Part shown: positions 27,201 through 42,200 of the stretch, in pieces
Numbering within the stretch: position 1 is the stretch's first letter
Layout: each line of letters begins with the position of its first letter
Origin: Ceriagrion tenellum
Lineage: Eukaryota > Arthropoda > Insecta > Odonata > Coenagrionidae
Reading direction: 5' to 3'
Assembly: GCA_963169105.1 (NCBI GenBank)
Contig: OY720636.1
Location: 71,102,123-71,166,122, forward strand
Length of the DNA stretch: 64,000 nt
The notes under the pieces: generated by a model
The model's input: only the letters and a program-made list of their open reading frames with translations
Told to the model about the DNA's origin: nothing
The model's database searches: none
Translations under genes and position numbers: made by a program

Positions 27201-30200
27201 AAATACTAGGTATGGGTCGGTTCAGTTCTTTGGTTCTCAGTTCCACTGGTTTATGGGCTGAGAACCGGTACCAGAACTGAAGCCAAAAAGAATTGGGGCT
27301 GAAATAATTGGCACAAAAACCATTCTGAAACCTGTTCACTCTGAAAAGAGATGCTTCACATTACAACCTGATGAAATATGGTAACTTGGGCGCTTTAAAA
27401 TTATCACCCATTAATAAGATTCTCATGGGGAGGATTCAATAAGATCAAACTCTCATATGTTATAAAATACCACCTAATTCAGTGTATTCTGATTGGTAAA
27501 CATCATATGCTACCTCTATCTAGCATGGAAGTGTCTAAATATTGTTTTTGTGAATTACATCACAATATAATTCAGGAAATTTCAATCAAGCAATGAACAT
27601 TGCTTCCATTTATTTTGCCTTAACTCACATTCCTCATAATTTGTATCACAGCACTAACTTCGCTCATGATAGAAGTTTTCTTTCTTTCATTTCTAATCAA
27701 GTTTGCCTCAAATTAAGCAGATGACAACAGTCGGCTATTTTGAAAAAAGGAAAGTACCTGAGCATAGCAGCTAATGGAAGGCTTACATTGGAATGGAAGG
27801 AAGACCCACATTATGCAGTCAATTAAAACCATTTTTAGGAGGTCGGTTTCCTTTCCATGATGCGACAGCAGTATTCTGCCAAGCAACCATTAAGCGTCTG
27901 TGCTAAGGTTTGCTTTGGACCCTTCACCTTCCTTGACTACTAGACTATTAAAATTCAATCATGACAAAAATTGTTAGATTAATTACATTCAGCCTAAAAA
28001 ATACTGTAAAATGGCCTAAATCAAAAACATCATTAGCAGGTTTGCCTGCACAACCAACATACAGGTGATGGTCATAAAACCTGATATATTATATTTCCAT
28101 TTATGAGGGTAAATGTAAGTATATTTGTAGGATCAAAGCAAAGAACCAAACTGGAACCGACCCATCCCTTAAAAATACCATTTCTTTTAAATCTTACTCA
28201 AAACTTTCAAGTAACATACTTGTACAATTCAGCTTGAATATTCTAATATTCTTCATCTTTTCTCTTCAAAAAACAAATCTTGGATTTCTATTTGCCATTT
28301 AAACAGGTGGTAGTGAATTAAATGGGTTTGACGAATTGAGGGTCAACAGTAGTTGCAACCATTTTCATCAACATCAAGCATATTCCATGAAGGCATATTC
28401 CTTATTGGAAAGAATAAATGTGATTATGCAAATTGAAATTCATATGAATTTTGCTAAAATACAAGTATACAGAATAGGTTTAATTATGGAAATTAGCCTC
28501 TTTATTTACTCCCACACATATAGTTTCATTGAGAAGACGTAAATACTCACAGGTATGAATTCTTTTAAGAAAACAAAAATGGGTAACCATGTTACAAAGA
28601 ATACTTTGTACTTTTATACAAACATGTTAGTTTTACAGCATGTTTCACAGCATTATTGCACTGTCAGTATTTACTGACGCAGTTAAGCTGTAAAACACGT
28701 CATACAAATTAAATATTTGTGTAAAAGGACTAATTAATCTTTGCAATATGGATACAAATATAAAATTCTTCTACAAACTGAGACCTGATGTCGTCGAGTT
28801 TAAAAATAGGTACTTAACCAAGACATACACAAAGAGATAAAATTTAGTGAATGCAAAGCTAGATCAACAACATTAATTCAACCAGTAGTGCCAATACATT
28901 TCTTCACAAGACATTCACTTTTTGCCAAGCCTACAATACAAGATCATTGTACACATTGACAAAATTTATCGATAAATTGAATTGGTGTGTTAACAAAATT
29001 ATGGATGATGAGTATATTCCCCCGATTCATTTTTAATCACTCCACAGGGAATCCAAATAAAAATCAATTCCCAGAGAGATGAATTTCATTTAAGTAAAAA
29101 TTTTCATGACTAAAGTGGATATTGAAAAATATATCATTCATAATAATGGATGACATAATACAAGGATTCTACAGAAATCCCTACAACTTGAACAATGACT
29201 CAGATGATGGAGGGCACATGATAATTCCCAGTCTCCTCAAAGGTATAACAGCAAAAAATATTGATACTCACCATGCATGAATTCAAACAGTTTGTTCACC
29301 ACAGTCTTCAAAAACTTCCAGTGTGCCCTTAAAAACCTTGGATACTGCCCCACAACATACATGATGTTGGATGCAATGATTGCCTTATTATCTTTCCCAC
29401 GTTTTTGCTCACAGAGCCCTAAAAGATCTTTAATTACTGTAACTAGGAAGCGTTTTTCATCCTCTTCCAGCATAGCCCCTGAAATGCTGCCGATAGCCCA
29501 ACAGAGCTGAAAAAATAAGGCACATCATTAAGTAAGAGTTAAAATGCAATTAACCTATTCATGAAAAGTTATCATTATGAAGCGAAAATATATAAGTGGC
29601 AGTGAATTAAGGTGTAGGATGTAAATGTAAACGACCAACACATGTGCACAGATTTCTAATCTCATAAGTGTGCTAAGCATTAGTATATTTGAGGGTCACA
29701 TAGCTGTGACATAAACACATCTTAGACTAAACAGCAAGTCTGCTGAATACCTTGTATTATACTTCGGTGAAAGGCTTTGCAATTCAGACAAACTTTAACT
29801 GCCCTTGAGAAGTTTTCTCAAGAGCATATCACATTTAAAACATATTTCATCTCCCTGAAGCACAAATGCATTTTGGATACGGCTAATATTTGCACCGACA
29901 CTTCACATCAAATGAAAAATACATGGGCTGACTCTGTTAACAATTCTAATAATTCATTGCAGTGATAACGAATGTGATAAGCTTTATATATAACACTAGA
30001 CTCTTTCCCACAGATCTAGATGTATTAAGGTATTTGTTTCAAGAAAGTGATATCCAAAAACATATTTTAATTGTGATTATACTGTAGCCAAGATTGAAAG
30101 GTTAGGTTAATTATCAATAGCGTCTCCTGATTTGGTAATACATACTTCAGTTTGACTAATTAGTAGAGCCAGTGACTGATTAGTAGGTCATTCCAAAATT

Positions 30201-33200
30201 CTCACTACATTAGACCAGTTTGGTACAGGGTGCCATCTGTATGGTGACTCCGACACTTCTATGGTTATGGTTCAAATAGAAACTTCCATAAAACTGCTTG
30301 AATAATTAATCTTTGTCAGATAACTTTCTCCACTCATTAAATAACAGGAAAAGGAAATAACAATATGCAGCAAAATGGAAAAGTTGGAGCTAAAAACTTT
30401 TTTTGGAGAAAATAGCAGCCTATTTCATGTACTTCAATATACTGTTGGCCTTAACTGAAAAGAATGAGTCTGTAAGCAGAAGGGATGAAGGTAAGGGAGT
30501 GGTCCTTAAAAGGGTGGGGTATAGCTAGGTAATGCAATGACCATAAGAGTTAAACATCAGATGATTGGCACTCTTCTGTACCTGACATGCCAGTAAGTCT
30601 GTGATTGATCTGTTGTCTCTAGCGTTGTAAATTGGATTCTGAAAGAATGGCACTCATGATAGGTTCAACACAAAGTCACAAAAAGAGAAAAACAAAGTGA
30701 TAATTTTGGGGACAAGCTTGAGCTTATTGTTCCTTCAAAACCATGTTATTCTGAGCCAAATAATAACCCGATTTCTCAATTATAATAATTATATAATAAT
30801 TGCATAATTATATGTCATATACTCTCAATATCTTGGTCTAAAAAAAATAAAAGACTTTACCCAACTTATAAGTCTGACAAGGATGGAAGTGTCATAATAA
30901 GATAACAGTAAACCCAGAGCAATTTTTAGCCGATGAGATACATACTGTATTTAGATTTTTCCAAGACCACTCCAATCCATTAACTTGATTTTGCAGCTTC
31001 TCAGTCATCACTCGCTCAGTGTCTGCACAATCCAGATGAGTCAGGTACACCAGAGTTTCTCGCATATTCTTGTACAAGTTGATGGAGTCCGTGTCCCGCA
31101 TAAACTCTCTAACCACCTCTCCATTCTCATTTTCAACAACAAGGACCTCCTCTGGCTTTGCCATTCGACTTATCATGATGTACCTCACCTGGAAATTAAT
31201 GCAACGATGAAAGCAATGTAGGACACTGCGAAGCAGATTCAGGTTTACCATTGAGATAATTTACTACCAGCAAAGTAAGAGATACATATTAACTGATTTG
31301 AAAGAATTAAGAGTTTCACATGCCCAACAAAATTAATTCATATTAAAAGCTTGTATTGACTAATATCCATCGTTGCATTGAGCTAAGTAAAAATAATTAC
31401 ATCAAAAGATGATCAACACAAGAATATAAACAAGCATCACAGGCAGAGCTTAAAGTAAACAGTTTGACATCCTCACATAAATAGGACCTACACATTGTAG
31501 TGAGTGTCAAGGAGTAATCAAAATGAAAAAAGTAAATTGACTATCATAAAAGGATGATTAGTCATCTACATTTGCAAATATAAAATCAAGGCAGTTGCTG
31601 TAGCAGTAAGCATGATTTAAATGGAGATAATTGAGGTCAATGCTGCACTTTAGAGGAAACTACAGACTGCACTTTAGAGGAAATTGAAAGAATAAAGGTT
31701 TTTATTCCTAAGAGAGAAAAAAATGTTGACCTAATTAGAGTAATGCATGCAAGGTATGGTCCACAATTCAAAGCATTCCCAAAATTAAGGTTTAAAAATT
31801 AGAAATTAAAATTATAATCAGAGAGGTACTACAAAGAGAGTAATATATGTAGTATCCATAATTTACATAAATACAGGAAAGAACAATTAGCATTATATAG
31901 GTAAGGATTAAAAGTCAAGGGTGTCCAGAAGATGAACTATTGAGCTACAGTTTTAAGTGATTAGCAAGTTCTATTTGGGAGACAATCATTTTCAATGTTC
32001 GTTTCACAATTTTTTGGAAAGTAAGGCCCAGAGAGCAAATAGAAACATTACCCTCCTTTAATTGGTTGATTTAAGAAAGCCATCAGTTACATCAATCAGA
32101 GATAGAGAAGAAAGACTTATAATTAAAGATTATACCTACACAGATCAAAGACATAAAAAACTCTTACCTTAGTAAGGACTGGGAAATACAATCTTCTGCG
32201 AGGAGAAATCATGGAATTAACTTTGGCCATGAACAACGGAGAATTTGGCGTAGGATATGGTATTTCACGGTAGAGGTCAGCACTTAAGCTATTCCAGTAT
32301 TCGAGACATATCTTAAAAATTTCAACCTCTTCAACTTCTGATATTAAGACTAGGTAATGTAGAGCCTGTTGTAAAAAAAGCAGAAATTATACCACCACTA
32401 TTACTCAAGCAAATAACATATCTGACGAATAATATATCTTACAATTTTACATTATTACAAAATACAAGTATTCTGTGTTTTCAAAACCTTCATTATATTT
32501 TCATGAATTTTCCTTGTTCACATAAATCAGTGAATTATAAACTGTTTATTGCATTTTGCCGTATTATTAATTTGATGGACCTTTCGTGTCATCTAATTTT
32601 ACTGAGAATCGGCGCAAAACCTGTTAAGTTCAATTCTTACAGAACTATGTCTAATTGAAAAAATAGTTCCGTTTTACGAATTCAAGTACTTAAATAAATA
32701 TTCATGAACTATGCACCCCTCTTTCTCCATGTCGTTTAGTGTTGCATGAGTAGATATGGAAATTTGCTATTTACAATTTTTCATTTTGATACAATTTACA
32801 AAATGTTATTTTAGGGTTGCCCCTATGACAAACGTCCAAGTATTTGAAAAGTAAGGATATTAAAGATGCACTCATCGCTAATAATGATAACAGTTATTTG
32901 CCATCAGAAACCTCCGATGAAGAGATTTCTTCCTCTAGCAGTGAAGAATCTTTCGTCTACACCTCAAGGCCAGGGACAAAGAGGCGTCGGATCTCTTCTT
33001 CCTCTGAGGGAGATGTCTCATTTGGGTATGACCAAGAAGAGGATGGAAATACTGATCCAGGCGAAGCTGAGTGGGTCAAAGTGAGAGTAAATGGTGATAG
33101 CCCTCCAAAGACACCAATTGAGTTTATAGAGACACCAGTCATGGACCTCCAAGTGATGCACAACCAATCCAATACTTTTGTTTATTTTTTACCCAAGTTC

Positions 33201-36200
33201 TATTAAATGAAATTGTTAGGGAAACAAATGCATATGCTCGACACTTTCTCAGTGGTGATAGACGACTTACTCCAAATGCTCGTGCAAAAAATTGGGACAA
33301 AGTAATGGTTACCGAACTAAATGCTTTCATCACATGCACTTTGAATATGGGCCTAATTTGAAGGCCAACAATTGAATCCTATCGGTTCACTCAAAAATCA
33401 CAATACATTAGATGGTTTCACGAGATGTTTACTAGGAATCGATTCCAATTGATTTTGAAATTCTTTCATTTAGCTGACACAAAAAAACCACCTCGGCCAG
33501 AAGCATGATATGATCCTTGGGCCAAAATACAGCCCCTCATTGACCATGCCAATTTAGTTTCCAGGCACCACTATACCTCCCATGAGTGTCTGAGTCTTGA
33601 TGAAAGCTTGGTTGGTACCAAAAACCATTCGCAACTACTGCAATACATTCCTAGAAAGCTTCGTTATCACTGGGGTATAAAGTTCTGGATGTTATGAGAT
33701 TCCATGTTGCACAATTTGTTCTTTTTATGTTTATAGAGGCACTAAGAGCTCAGAAGAAAGGAGCTATTAAAAAAATTTTGGCTTGGCTTACACAGTTGCA
33801 GAAAAGTTATTGAAGATGGGTAACTATCTAAACAAAGGTTGTCATACTTTAATAGGCAATTTTTTCACATTAGTACCTCTACCTGAATACCTATACAGAG
33901 TAGGAACTTAGGTAATTGTGACTATACGCAAGAATAGGAAATTTATTCCGATAGAATTAAAACAAAAATTTCATGTAGGAGAAGAGCAGTACTATCGTAG
34001 TGGCCATATTCTTGCTGCTGCCATGTGGGAAAAAAAATCCCAGCGATTTCCTGTATTTCTTCTTTCGACGAAATGCAAAGCAGAAAAGAGTAAACGTTCA
34101 TCTACAAAGCGAGATCAAGTAAAGGACATTAAGAAGCCTTCTATTATTCAATAACGATTATAAGGGAGGAATCGACATTTCAGACATGATGCTCTACACC
34201 TATCTTGATGAGAGAAGACACAGTAAAATATTGGAAAAAGATGTTTCGATATTTTTTCACATATGGTACTGAATTCAAATATAATATATAAGGAAAATTT
34301 GACAACTGGAAAAAGACCTTTGTCCAGGCAACATTATACTACCAGCATAATTGAGGAACTTGGCAGAGAATGGCTTCAAGAAAAACAAAACAGAGTTAGG
34401 CAACCTGCATCATAAGTGACATGTGATGTCAAAAAATTTATTAAATTGCCAAATAAAAAAGTTAAGGACTGTTGTGTCTGTAGTATAAGAGGGGAAAAAG
34501 GAAAAGGACAAAGAAAAAGATCTCTAACTGTGTGCGCTAAATGCAATAAAGGCCTTCACGGTGAATGCTTCCATAAGCATGTGTGCATCAGCTGATGAGA
34601 GCATGAGTGTACAGTCATATAAAATACTTTCTCTCTCTCGCAAAAATTAACTGATCATCATAAAAATGTACCACCGGAGGGAAAACTAATTTGTTTTAAT
34701 AATTAATACTATTTCATTGCATGTAAATAATATTTTTCTAATCATAATGTAAAATAAACTTAAGAATTTTGAGTTTTTTACAATAATAGTAATTATTATT
34801 TTTTCCTTTATAAAAATAATATGCAACCCCCATAATTCTTCCATGGTTCTAAGCCCCAAATATATCTCCAGCGTTGGGAAAAAATCTGATGTACTAAATA
34901 AAATTAAGTACTAGAAATAATTTAAAATCTGAAATCTTGCAAACTTCCTGAAAACAGCCTTGGCAGTCTCCGCACATCCCACTCAAAATGGGCTGGCAGT
35001 AAAAGGGTTAAGGAATAATGAACAAAAATTACAAGGAATTAGATGTGAGCATAATTGTTTATTACCTTCATCAATGCATCATTAAGCTGCTTGCTCTCGA
35101 CCAAAGTTCCATGCTCTTTCAGGTAAGTGCAAAGAAACATTGCCAGGTTTTGGATGAAATTCTGCTCAGCATCCTGCCCTCTGGCATATGCTTCCCGAAT
35201 ATTTGTATCCAAAGGAAGCATCTGAAAAATTATTTCCGTATTTATCAACAAAAACAACAAACCTCAATCAATAATAATCCTATATCTGTAGTGTTTCATA
35301 ATTACCTCCTCCAGCTGAGACATTGTCTGGGTAAAAAGTGCAACAAACATTTCATCGTAGTTTGTCACTGTCACTCCAGCAATTTCAGTTAAACACTTCA
35401 GAGTCACATTTCGGAACATGGGTACATTCAGGAACTGAAATAGTATAATTTTAAGGGATAAGATACTTTCAATGGCAATAATAAAGGAAAAAAATCAGAA
35501 TATTTTATGACCCATCTGTGAAAGAACCAAATCCTAATTCCATGGCGACAACAGTAGTCAACATAAAAAATAAAGCAGTCTAATTAAACAACTGAAAGAG
35601 ATAGGACCTAGATAGTAGAATCCATAAATTCACCACAAGCCATTCATAATATTCAGTTTGAATTCCATATTTTAAGTCCCAGTTCACCAATTCCTCAAAA
35701 AAGTTAATCACTAGAAAGAGGATTAATTATTTCCCAGAAGACAGAGGAAACTGAAACAACAGAATCCCAGTTAAAATTAATGTGGATCAATGTGAAATAG
35801 GCAGTTTGCATTTACTCCATTAATATGAACAACTACAAAATATAATAAGAATGATTATGTCTTGGATAAAGGGCTGTCTGGTATTCTACTGGGTTACCAG
35901 TTCCATATCTCCTGACATTTCATAGAACAACTAACTCTCCATCCACAGGAGTTTCAGAACCCCTGCAAATGGAGAAGAAGCCATTCTCCAAAACACTGGG
36001 AGATAATAAGGAGCTGACATGGTGGCATACCCAAGAGGCCTTTATCTAACAGATGTGGTGGGAAAATCAAAGATCTTTCATGAAATGCGTGAGCTGATAG
36101 AACCAGCCAATCCCACCAATACCAGTATCCTAATTCATAAAGCAACAGACACTCATGAAGACTAAGGATTAACTAAAGAATTTTGAGTTCATACCAGATG

Positions 36201-39200
36201 GAAATATGAAAAAGATCCAAATAATTACAGGTTTACTCATGATTATGAGCTATAAATGCACCTTTTCTTTCTGTAGGTACAAAATGACACAATATACTGA
36301 CATTAAAATACTGACCCAAGAACTGACAACAAGCAAAACTTGAGATTTAATGTTGAGAGAGACATGTCATTTACTGAACTAATGAACTATCTGCTAAATG
36401 TCAACCAAACCAATTACAAAGAGTAGTAACATTCTCGTGGAATTGTAATTTACATCCCAAACCACTAATTCCACATAAAACTGGTCATTTCACTTATAAA
36501 AACAATATTCTGTAACATAACAATTTTTTTAGCCTTCTAAGAAAAGGATCATGAAATGATATTTTCTTAACTTACCTTGTATATAAGAATGCTTATTAAC
36601 TTGGTTTCAAAAATATAACCTAATGGGATCCAGTTCAGAAACCTCAGAAGAGTCTCCAGCGTTGCACCAACTAAAGGAGCATTTTGAGATGTATCCTGCA
36701 AAAAGAATTCAAGTTATCCCTGTCAATACATTTTTTTCCAATTCCCATAAGAAGTAAAAAAAAGTGCTAGATCTCTTTGTGACCCTCAAAAGATAGAAAA
36801 GACTAAAAAATTGGCAGGTTCTATTAAATTGGTTTCTCTCTCCTCACTGCATGGTTTGAGCAGCAGAACAATCATTTGTATGCATGGTAAAGGAGCAATT
36901 ATGAGAGTATGTCTGTTTTATTGCAGATGAGGGTTGGAAGGGTAATTAATGTATTCAAAAAAATGAATGATGCAGAATGTTGTATGGGCCAATATTTTGT
37001 GATCTTTGTAGTGGATCATAGTAAAGGGTGACTTTCCAGGAAGAATAGGCATATGAGCAACTGAGATAAAAAGTGAAATGGTTGTTTAGAAACTGAAGAA
37101 ATAATACAGTATGGCTGCATTTTTGAGGAGGTAAAATCCTTAGTTTGAATGAAAAAATTACTGTATTGCAGAAAAATTAAACTATTCAAGGTAGATTCAA
37201 TTCAATTAGGGGAATAATATAAATTCTACTGTATTGCGGAGAAATTGAATTATTTAAGGGAGATCAAAATGAAGGTGCAGCTTATTTGATCACAAGAAAA
37301 ATCTGAATGTGCCTGCATCCAACAGGGACAGGGATGCAGCTACAACAGGTAAGATTCAACTATTAAGGTAAGAAACTATTACCAATGTTATTGCCTATGT
37401 GATTGAAAGCTGCAATATCAAAATTAAACAAAAATGACATGGATTCCTGTGGACATTTTCCTCCGACAAACCATAATCCAGTGATACCAGATGTTACAAT
37501 TGTTTTTTTTAAATATCCAAGGGCATTTCATGTCTCAAGATTAAATTAGGAAAATATTACACTTACAGTATTACACACAAACCTACCGTAGGATTATTTA
37601 GAGTCATGAATGTGCTCCATGAACAGAACTGTGTCAGGTGAAAGCAAGAGATTTTGCTTCAGAATAATGTATAAATTCATCAGACTATATGGCGAACATA
37701 GGATGGTGTCAATGATTTTTGTCAGACATGGAAAATCACTACGGAGAAGAATTAAATTGACCCAGTGCTTATTTGATATATGTATATATAAAGATAAGCT
37801 GTAGCTTTACTTAAAACTGCTATTTTATTTTTAAATATCCTGTAAATAATGGCAACAGACTAGGAGTGAGATGGCAGTCGGTGCACTAAACATGTATCAA
37901 CTGATGACCTATGGCAGTACTAAAACTATGAGACATCTGAGTTTGAGGCCCATATAATGAGAATGCTAGGGCTGACAGCAATGAAATGAACATTTACTCA
38001 CAGCTAATTTATTTCCAGTGAATAGTTTTTATTGAAATTTTTTGTACAATTCTGCTTCTCAAGCGACAGTGAAAAACTGAGCCCATTTTTCAAACCTTGA
38101 GCAAATATGTATTCCAAAATTTTCTGGATTGCTGCATAATTACCTTTGGTTCTATTGCTGCCAGAATTGAACACAAAATTATCTCCAGTACTCTTAGTAA
38201 GAGTCCTGTGTTTCGAATTATAACTAATTTTGTACAGGGTGGCTACTGATATCCAATTTAAAAATTCCCTCACCTTTCCCTGACCAATCACCAAAATGAA
38301 CCATTATTTAAATACATTGATCATTTCTTCTCGGTCTTATTCCCCTGCGACAATAACACTCTTCGTAAAACATGGAACGATCCAAAAGGACTAATTGGTA
38401 GAGCGTCGCTTCTCCGACAATCCATCCCCAAAGTAGCACCGCCCTCCAATCTTCTATCCATCCATCTCCCTCCCCCAAATACCGCTGCCTCACCACACTA
38501 TCGCGACGCGGCGTCGCAGCGACCATATTATTGTCTACATAATTGCAACATTTCCCTACACACAAGGTTTTCCTACAGCAGGTTACTGAATTACGCATAT
38601 AAAAGTGTAGCATTAAGGTGAGTCCCCCGAACCATTGCGAGCATTGGGGTGACCCAGGCGAGCGAGCTTATATTACTTCTGCGGCCGTGTATTGTATTTC
38701 CATGGCTGTGTATGTTTCCTTTGGTAAAATTACATATTGACTAAGTCTAATTCTTCAAGAAAGATGTAGCACATCATGGTAGTTCTGGGAAGTTGTGGAT
38801 TACTGAAAAGGTATCGAAGAGGAAGTTTATGGCCAATTAACTGGTGGATTCTGGCACAAGTATTGCTGAGGTGCGCGAAAAATACAAATCAAAACTAAGT
38901 CATTGGACTGGATCACAATTGGATGGTCCGAATGACCTTCAGAAGCTAAAAACAATTTGATTAACTTGGTTCTAACCCCTTGATTGCAAGTGGGAATAAT
39001 AAAATTGTAAAAATATTTGGATAAACAAACAAAACCTAAGCGCACCACTGCGAGTGAAGACAGGAGGCAATTAGCAACGGCAGCATCATATTCAGTAATA
39101 TCATATTTGAGGTGGTTTGTGACCAGACTAAATTGCTTTGAGAGGGAGCTGATGGGGCCATTCAATAATTACGTCGAGCGTGAAAAGAAGGGAGGGGAGG

Positions 39201-42200
39201 AGGGCTCTTCTCACTGTCTCACGAAGAGGGGTATGGGAATCGAAGATGATCTTGTGCAAGATTTTGTTTACACATGAGATTGCACTTGTGTTACCATTAG
39301 AGAAGGGACGTTGAATTAGTCAAATTCTCGAATACCTCGAATAATGAGCTATTTGCACTATTTGATATTCGAAAACACAAATTAATAATTTCACCCTCTC
39401 GAATATATTACACAAATCGACTGTAATGTTTTTTTTAAATTCCCGGTCATCGGTTGGGTCTTACATGTTACAAAGCATTTGGTGTACCATATTTGGCTGG
39501 AACAAATTCATTAATTAATATTTCAAACAAAATTTCATCTTTCAAGTTAAGTAAGTACAAATACATATACTTCACAATAACTTCAGAGGAATTACATGAA
39601 AAAGCAAATGAATGAATATATTTAAATGCTCACGAGGTTGGTTGGTCCTTTTATTGATTCCTCGTTGCATGACACATTTCACAAATTCAATTTTTAAAAT
39701 AATTGCGATATCTTTTATTTAATTAAAGGTTTGTGATTAACGTGGTAAAATACTATTAATAATTAAATCTTGGACATTCTTATAATCTTCTTTTTAAAAA
39801 CACCCGCGTAGTATTCGATATTCGAGTGAGATACTCGAAAAAATATTAGATATTCGAATTTGAAAAAAATGCTATTAGACCCATCTCTAGTTACCATTTT
39901 AATAATAATCATCTTGTATTTTTAGAACTGCAAGTATGTATTTACTACAAGCTTGTGTGCTCCAGCCACTAATTGACCTGAGTCTTGGAAGTTAAAAAAA
40001 AACCAGCGGTAAAATTTTCCAAACAACATAGCCTCAGATTCCTTATGATGTACGTACTACATTGCGATCATGAATTTTAACACCACTAGGCAAATATCGC
40101 GATGATGACATACGAAAGGGATACATTGGACGTCTGATTCACAACTGTATGTTCCACAAATCGATGGGGCTTATTCCATGCATGTCAGCGACAGACTTTA
40201 GGAGTGAAATAACGTGCAGAAAAGACTGGCCTATAAACATAATGGTAGAAGAATAACAAGGATTTTCTATCCAAATTTCTCCCCAACTGTTACGAGAATT
40301 CCCCGACTTTTCCAGGATTTCAAAATTCCCTTACAATTAAAGGTTTTCAGTTTTCCCTGACAATCGCCAGCCTGTTATTAATTTATTGTTGACTTGAGGT
40401 CAAAACTTCACAAAAAAAAGTGCCCTGCACATCTTGTTAACTTGAGATAACAGAAAAATAAATAAGTGTTTTTCCCGCTAAATACCACAAACCAGTAGCA
40501 GCCACTAGATTTATGTATAATCTATTTACATTAAATTAAATTATGAAATATTTGGATACTTTGCTTCAATTTCCTGTAAAATAATAATTCCATCATGTAA
40601 ATTTTCCTAGGATTCAACATTTCTTTCCTATGTCCCCCAAAGATGAAAGAAGGGTTTCACTGTAATTAAGTTTAGAAAAAAATAGCAACTTATTAGAAAA
40701 ATTAGAAATGCATCCCTAATAACACCATACTTTGAGATGCCATCTAATTAAACTGAGGAAGAAATCAGTCCAAGGGCTAAGAGAGTATAAAGTAATGATA
40801 ACAAAAAACACCATTGCACAGTGATGCTAACAATTGTGGCACTTGGAAAAGAGCTACCACCCTATACTTTTTGCAAACCCAATGATCTAAGCAAGAAAAC
40901 GAAGTTTCCAGGATGTGTAGTAGTAAGGGCTTAGGAAAATGGTTGGATAGATAGTAAAAAGGTTATTCACTAAATTATATGTGTAAAGGAATTCCACATT
41001 GAAGCCCTAATAAGCTGCTGAACATGTTAGTGGTCAATAGTTTTCATAGGCATTATAAACCAACTGTAGAGCAGAGAGGGAAAGACTGGGGTGGATATGA
41101 TTCCAGGTGACATGATGTCTACTATACAGCCATTAGATATTTAATCAATGAACAATTCAAAGTTCACATGAAGAGATAACACAGTGGACAGCATGCACAG
41201 TAGATAAAGCAACTCTCATAGGAAAAAAAAATACAGTTTGGTCTGTCAAAGGATTTTGACATCATAGAAGATTATTTTGGAATACTAGGCAGTAAAATGT
41301 TTCAAGAAATGTTCAATTTCCAATTACATACACAACAAAGAAGAAAATGTGGTACATGACAAAGTGACAAAGCAAGTTTTGCAGATGAGCTAAGTAGCAG
41401 TATAAAACAAAAAATTGAGTAGCTCTATCATGGTTGAAAATATTTGTTATTGATGCACTATTCCATTTCAGCAAATATTTAGCTATACGTGAATGGTAAA
41501 TTCAATACTGTAAATATTGAGTCACGTTGAGCAAAGTTTACAACTAAGTTCTCCCAAAACTCCCTGGTGTTCTTAAATCATTTACAGTAGACTCTCCTTA
41601 TTACAAACAAATGTTTATACGAAGTTTCCATTCTTACGAACTAAATCGTGGGTCCTGACGAAAGAGGTATCTAAATGTATGGTAGAGAAACTATATTATG
41701 AAATTACAAAATAACGAACCTTAGTCCCGGTCCCCACAGGAAGAAAAAATTCTTTATTACGAAGTCTGTCACATAAATAACGGCATTCATTTGGCTATGC
41801 ACGATGTTGCATTATAAATCCGGAAGCTTTGTCACACGTACTGTGCCCAAGAGCTTGAGAACTAAAATATATATGGATATTTCGCATAGGCTATTTAACT
41901 GGGTTGAGGGTACAGAACTCCCACAGAGTTACTGCACTTCGAAAGGGGTCTGAGAGAGCATGAGAGATCAAGGAGGGGTGAAAGGGAAGAAACGAAAGAT
42001 ATGGACTTTTCTTTTACCCTTTCACCCCTCCCCAACATCTCATGCCTCTATTGTCCCTCCGAAGGTCACTCACCCAATAGGGGGTCCGGCACAATTCCCG
42101 GCTAATCCTCCCTACCCAACCAGCTTCCCAGCCTGGCCTTGGCCCCACCCATTCTCCACCCCCTTTTCCCGTCCCTAGCTCCGAACCCCCTTTCCAATTT

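Noticed and set aside
38380..38420. tRNA-like A-box (TTGGTAGAGCG)
   Set aside because: No B-box or cloverleaf follows, so it is not a tRNA gene.
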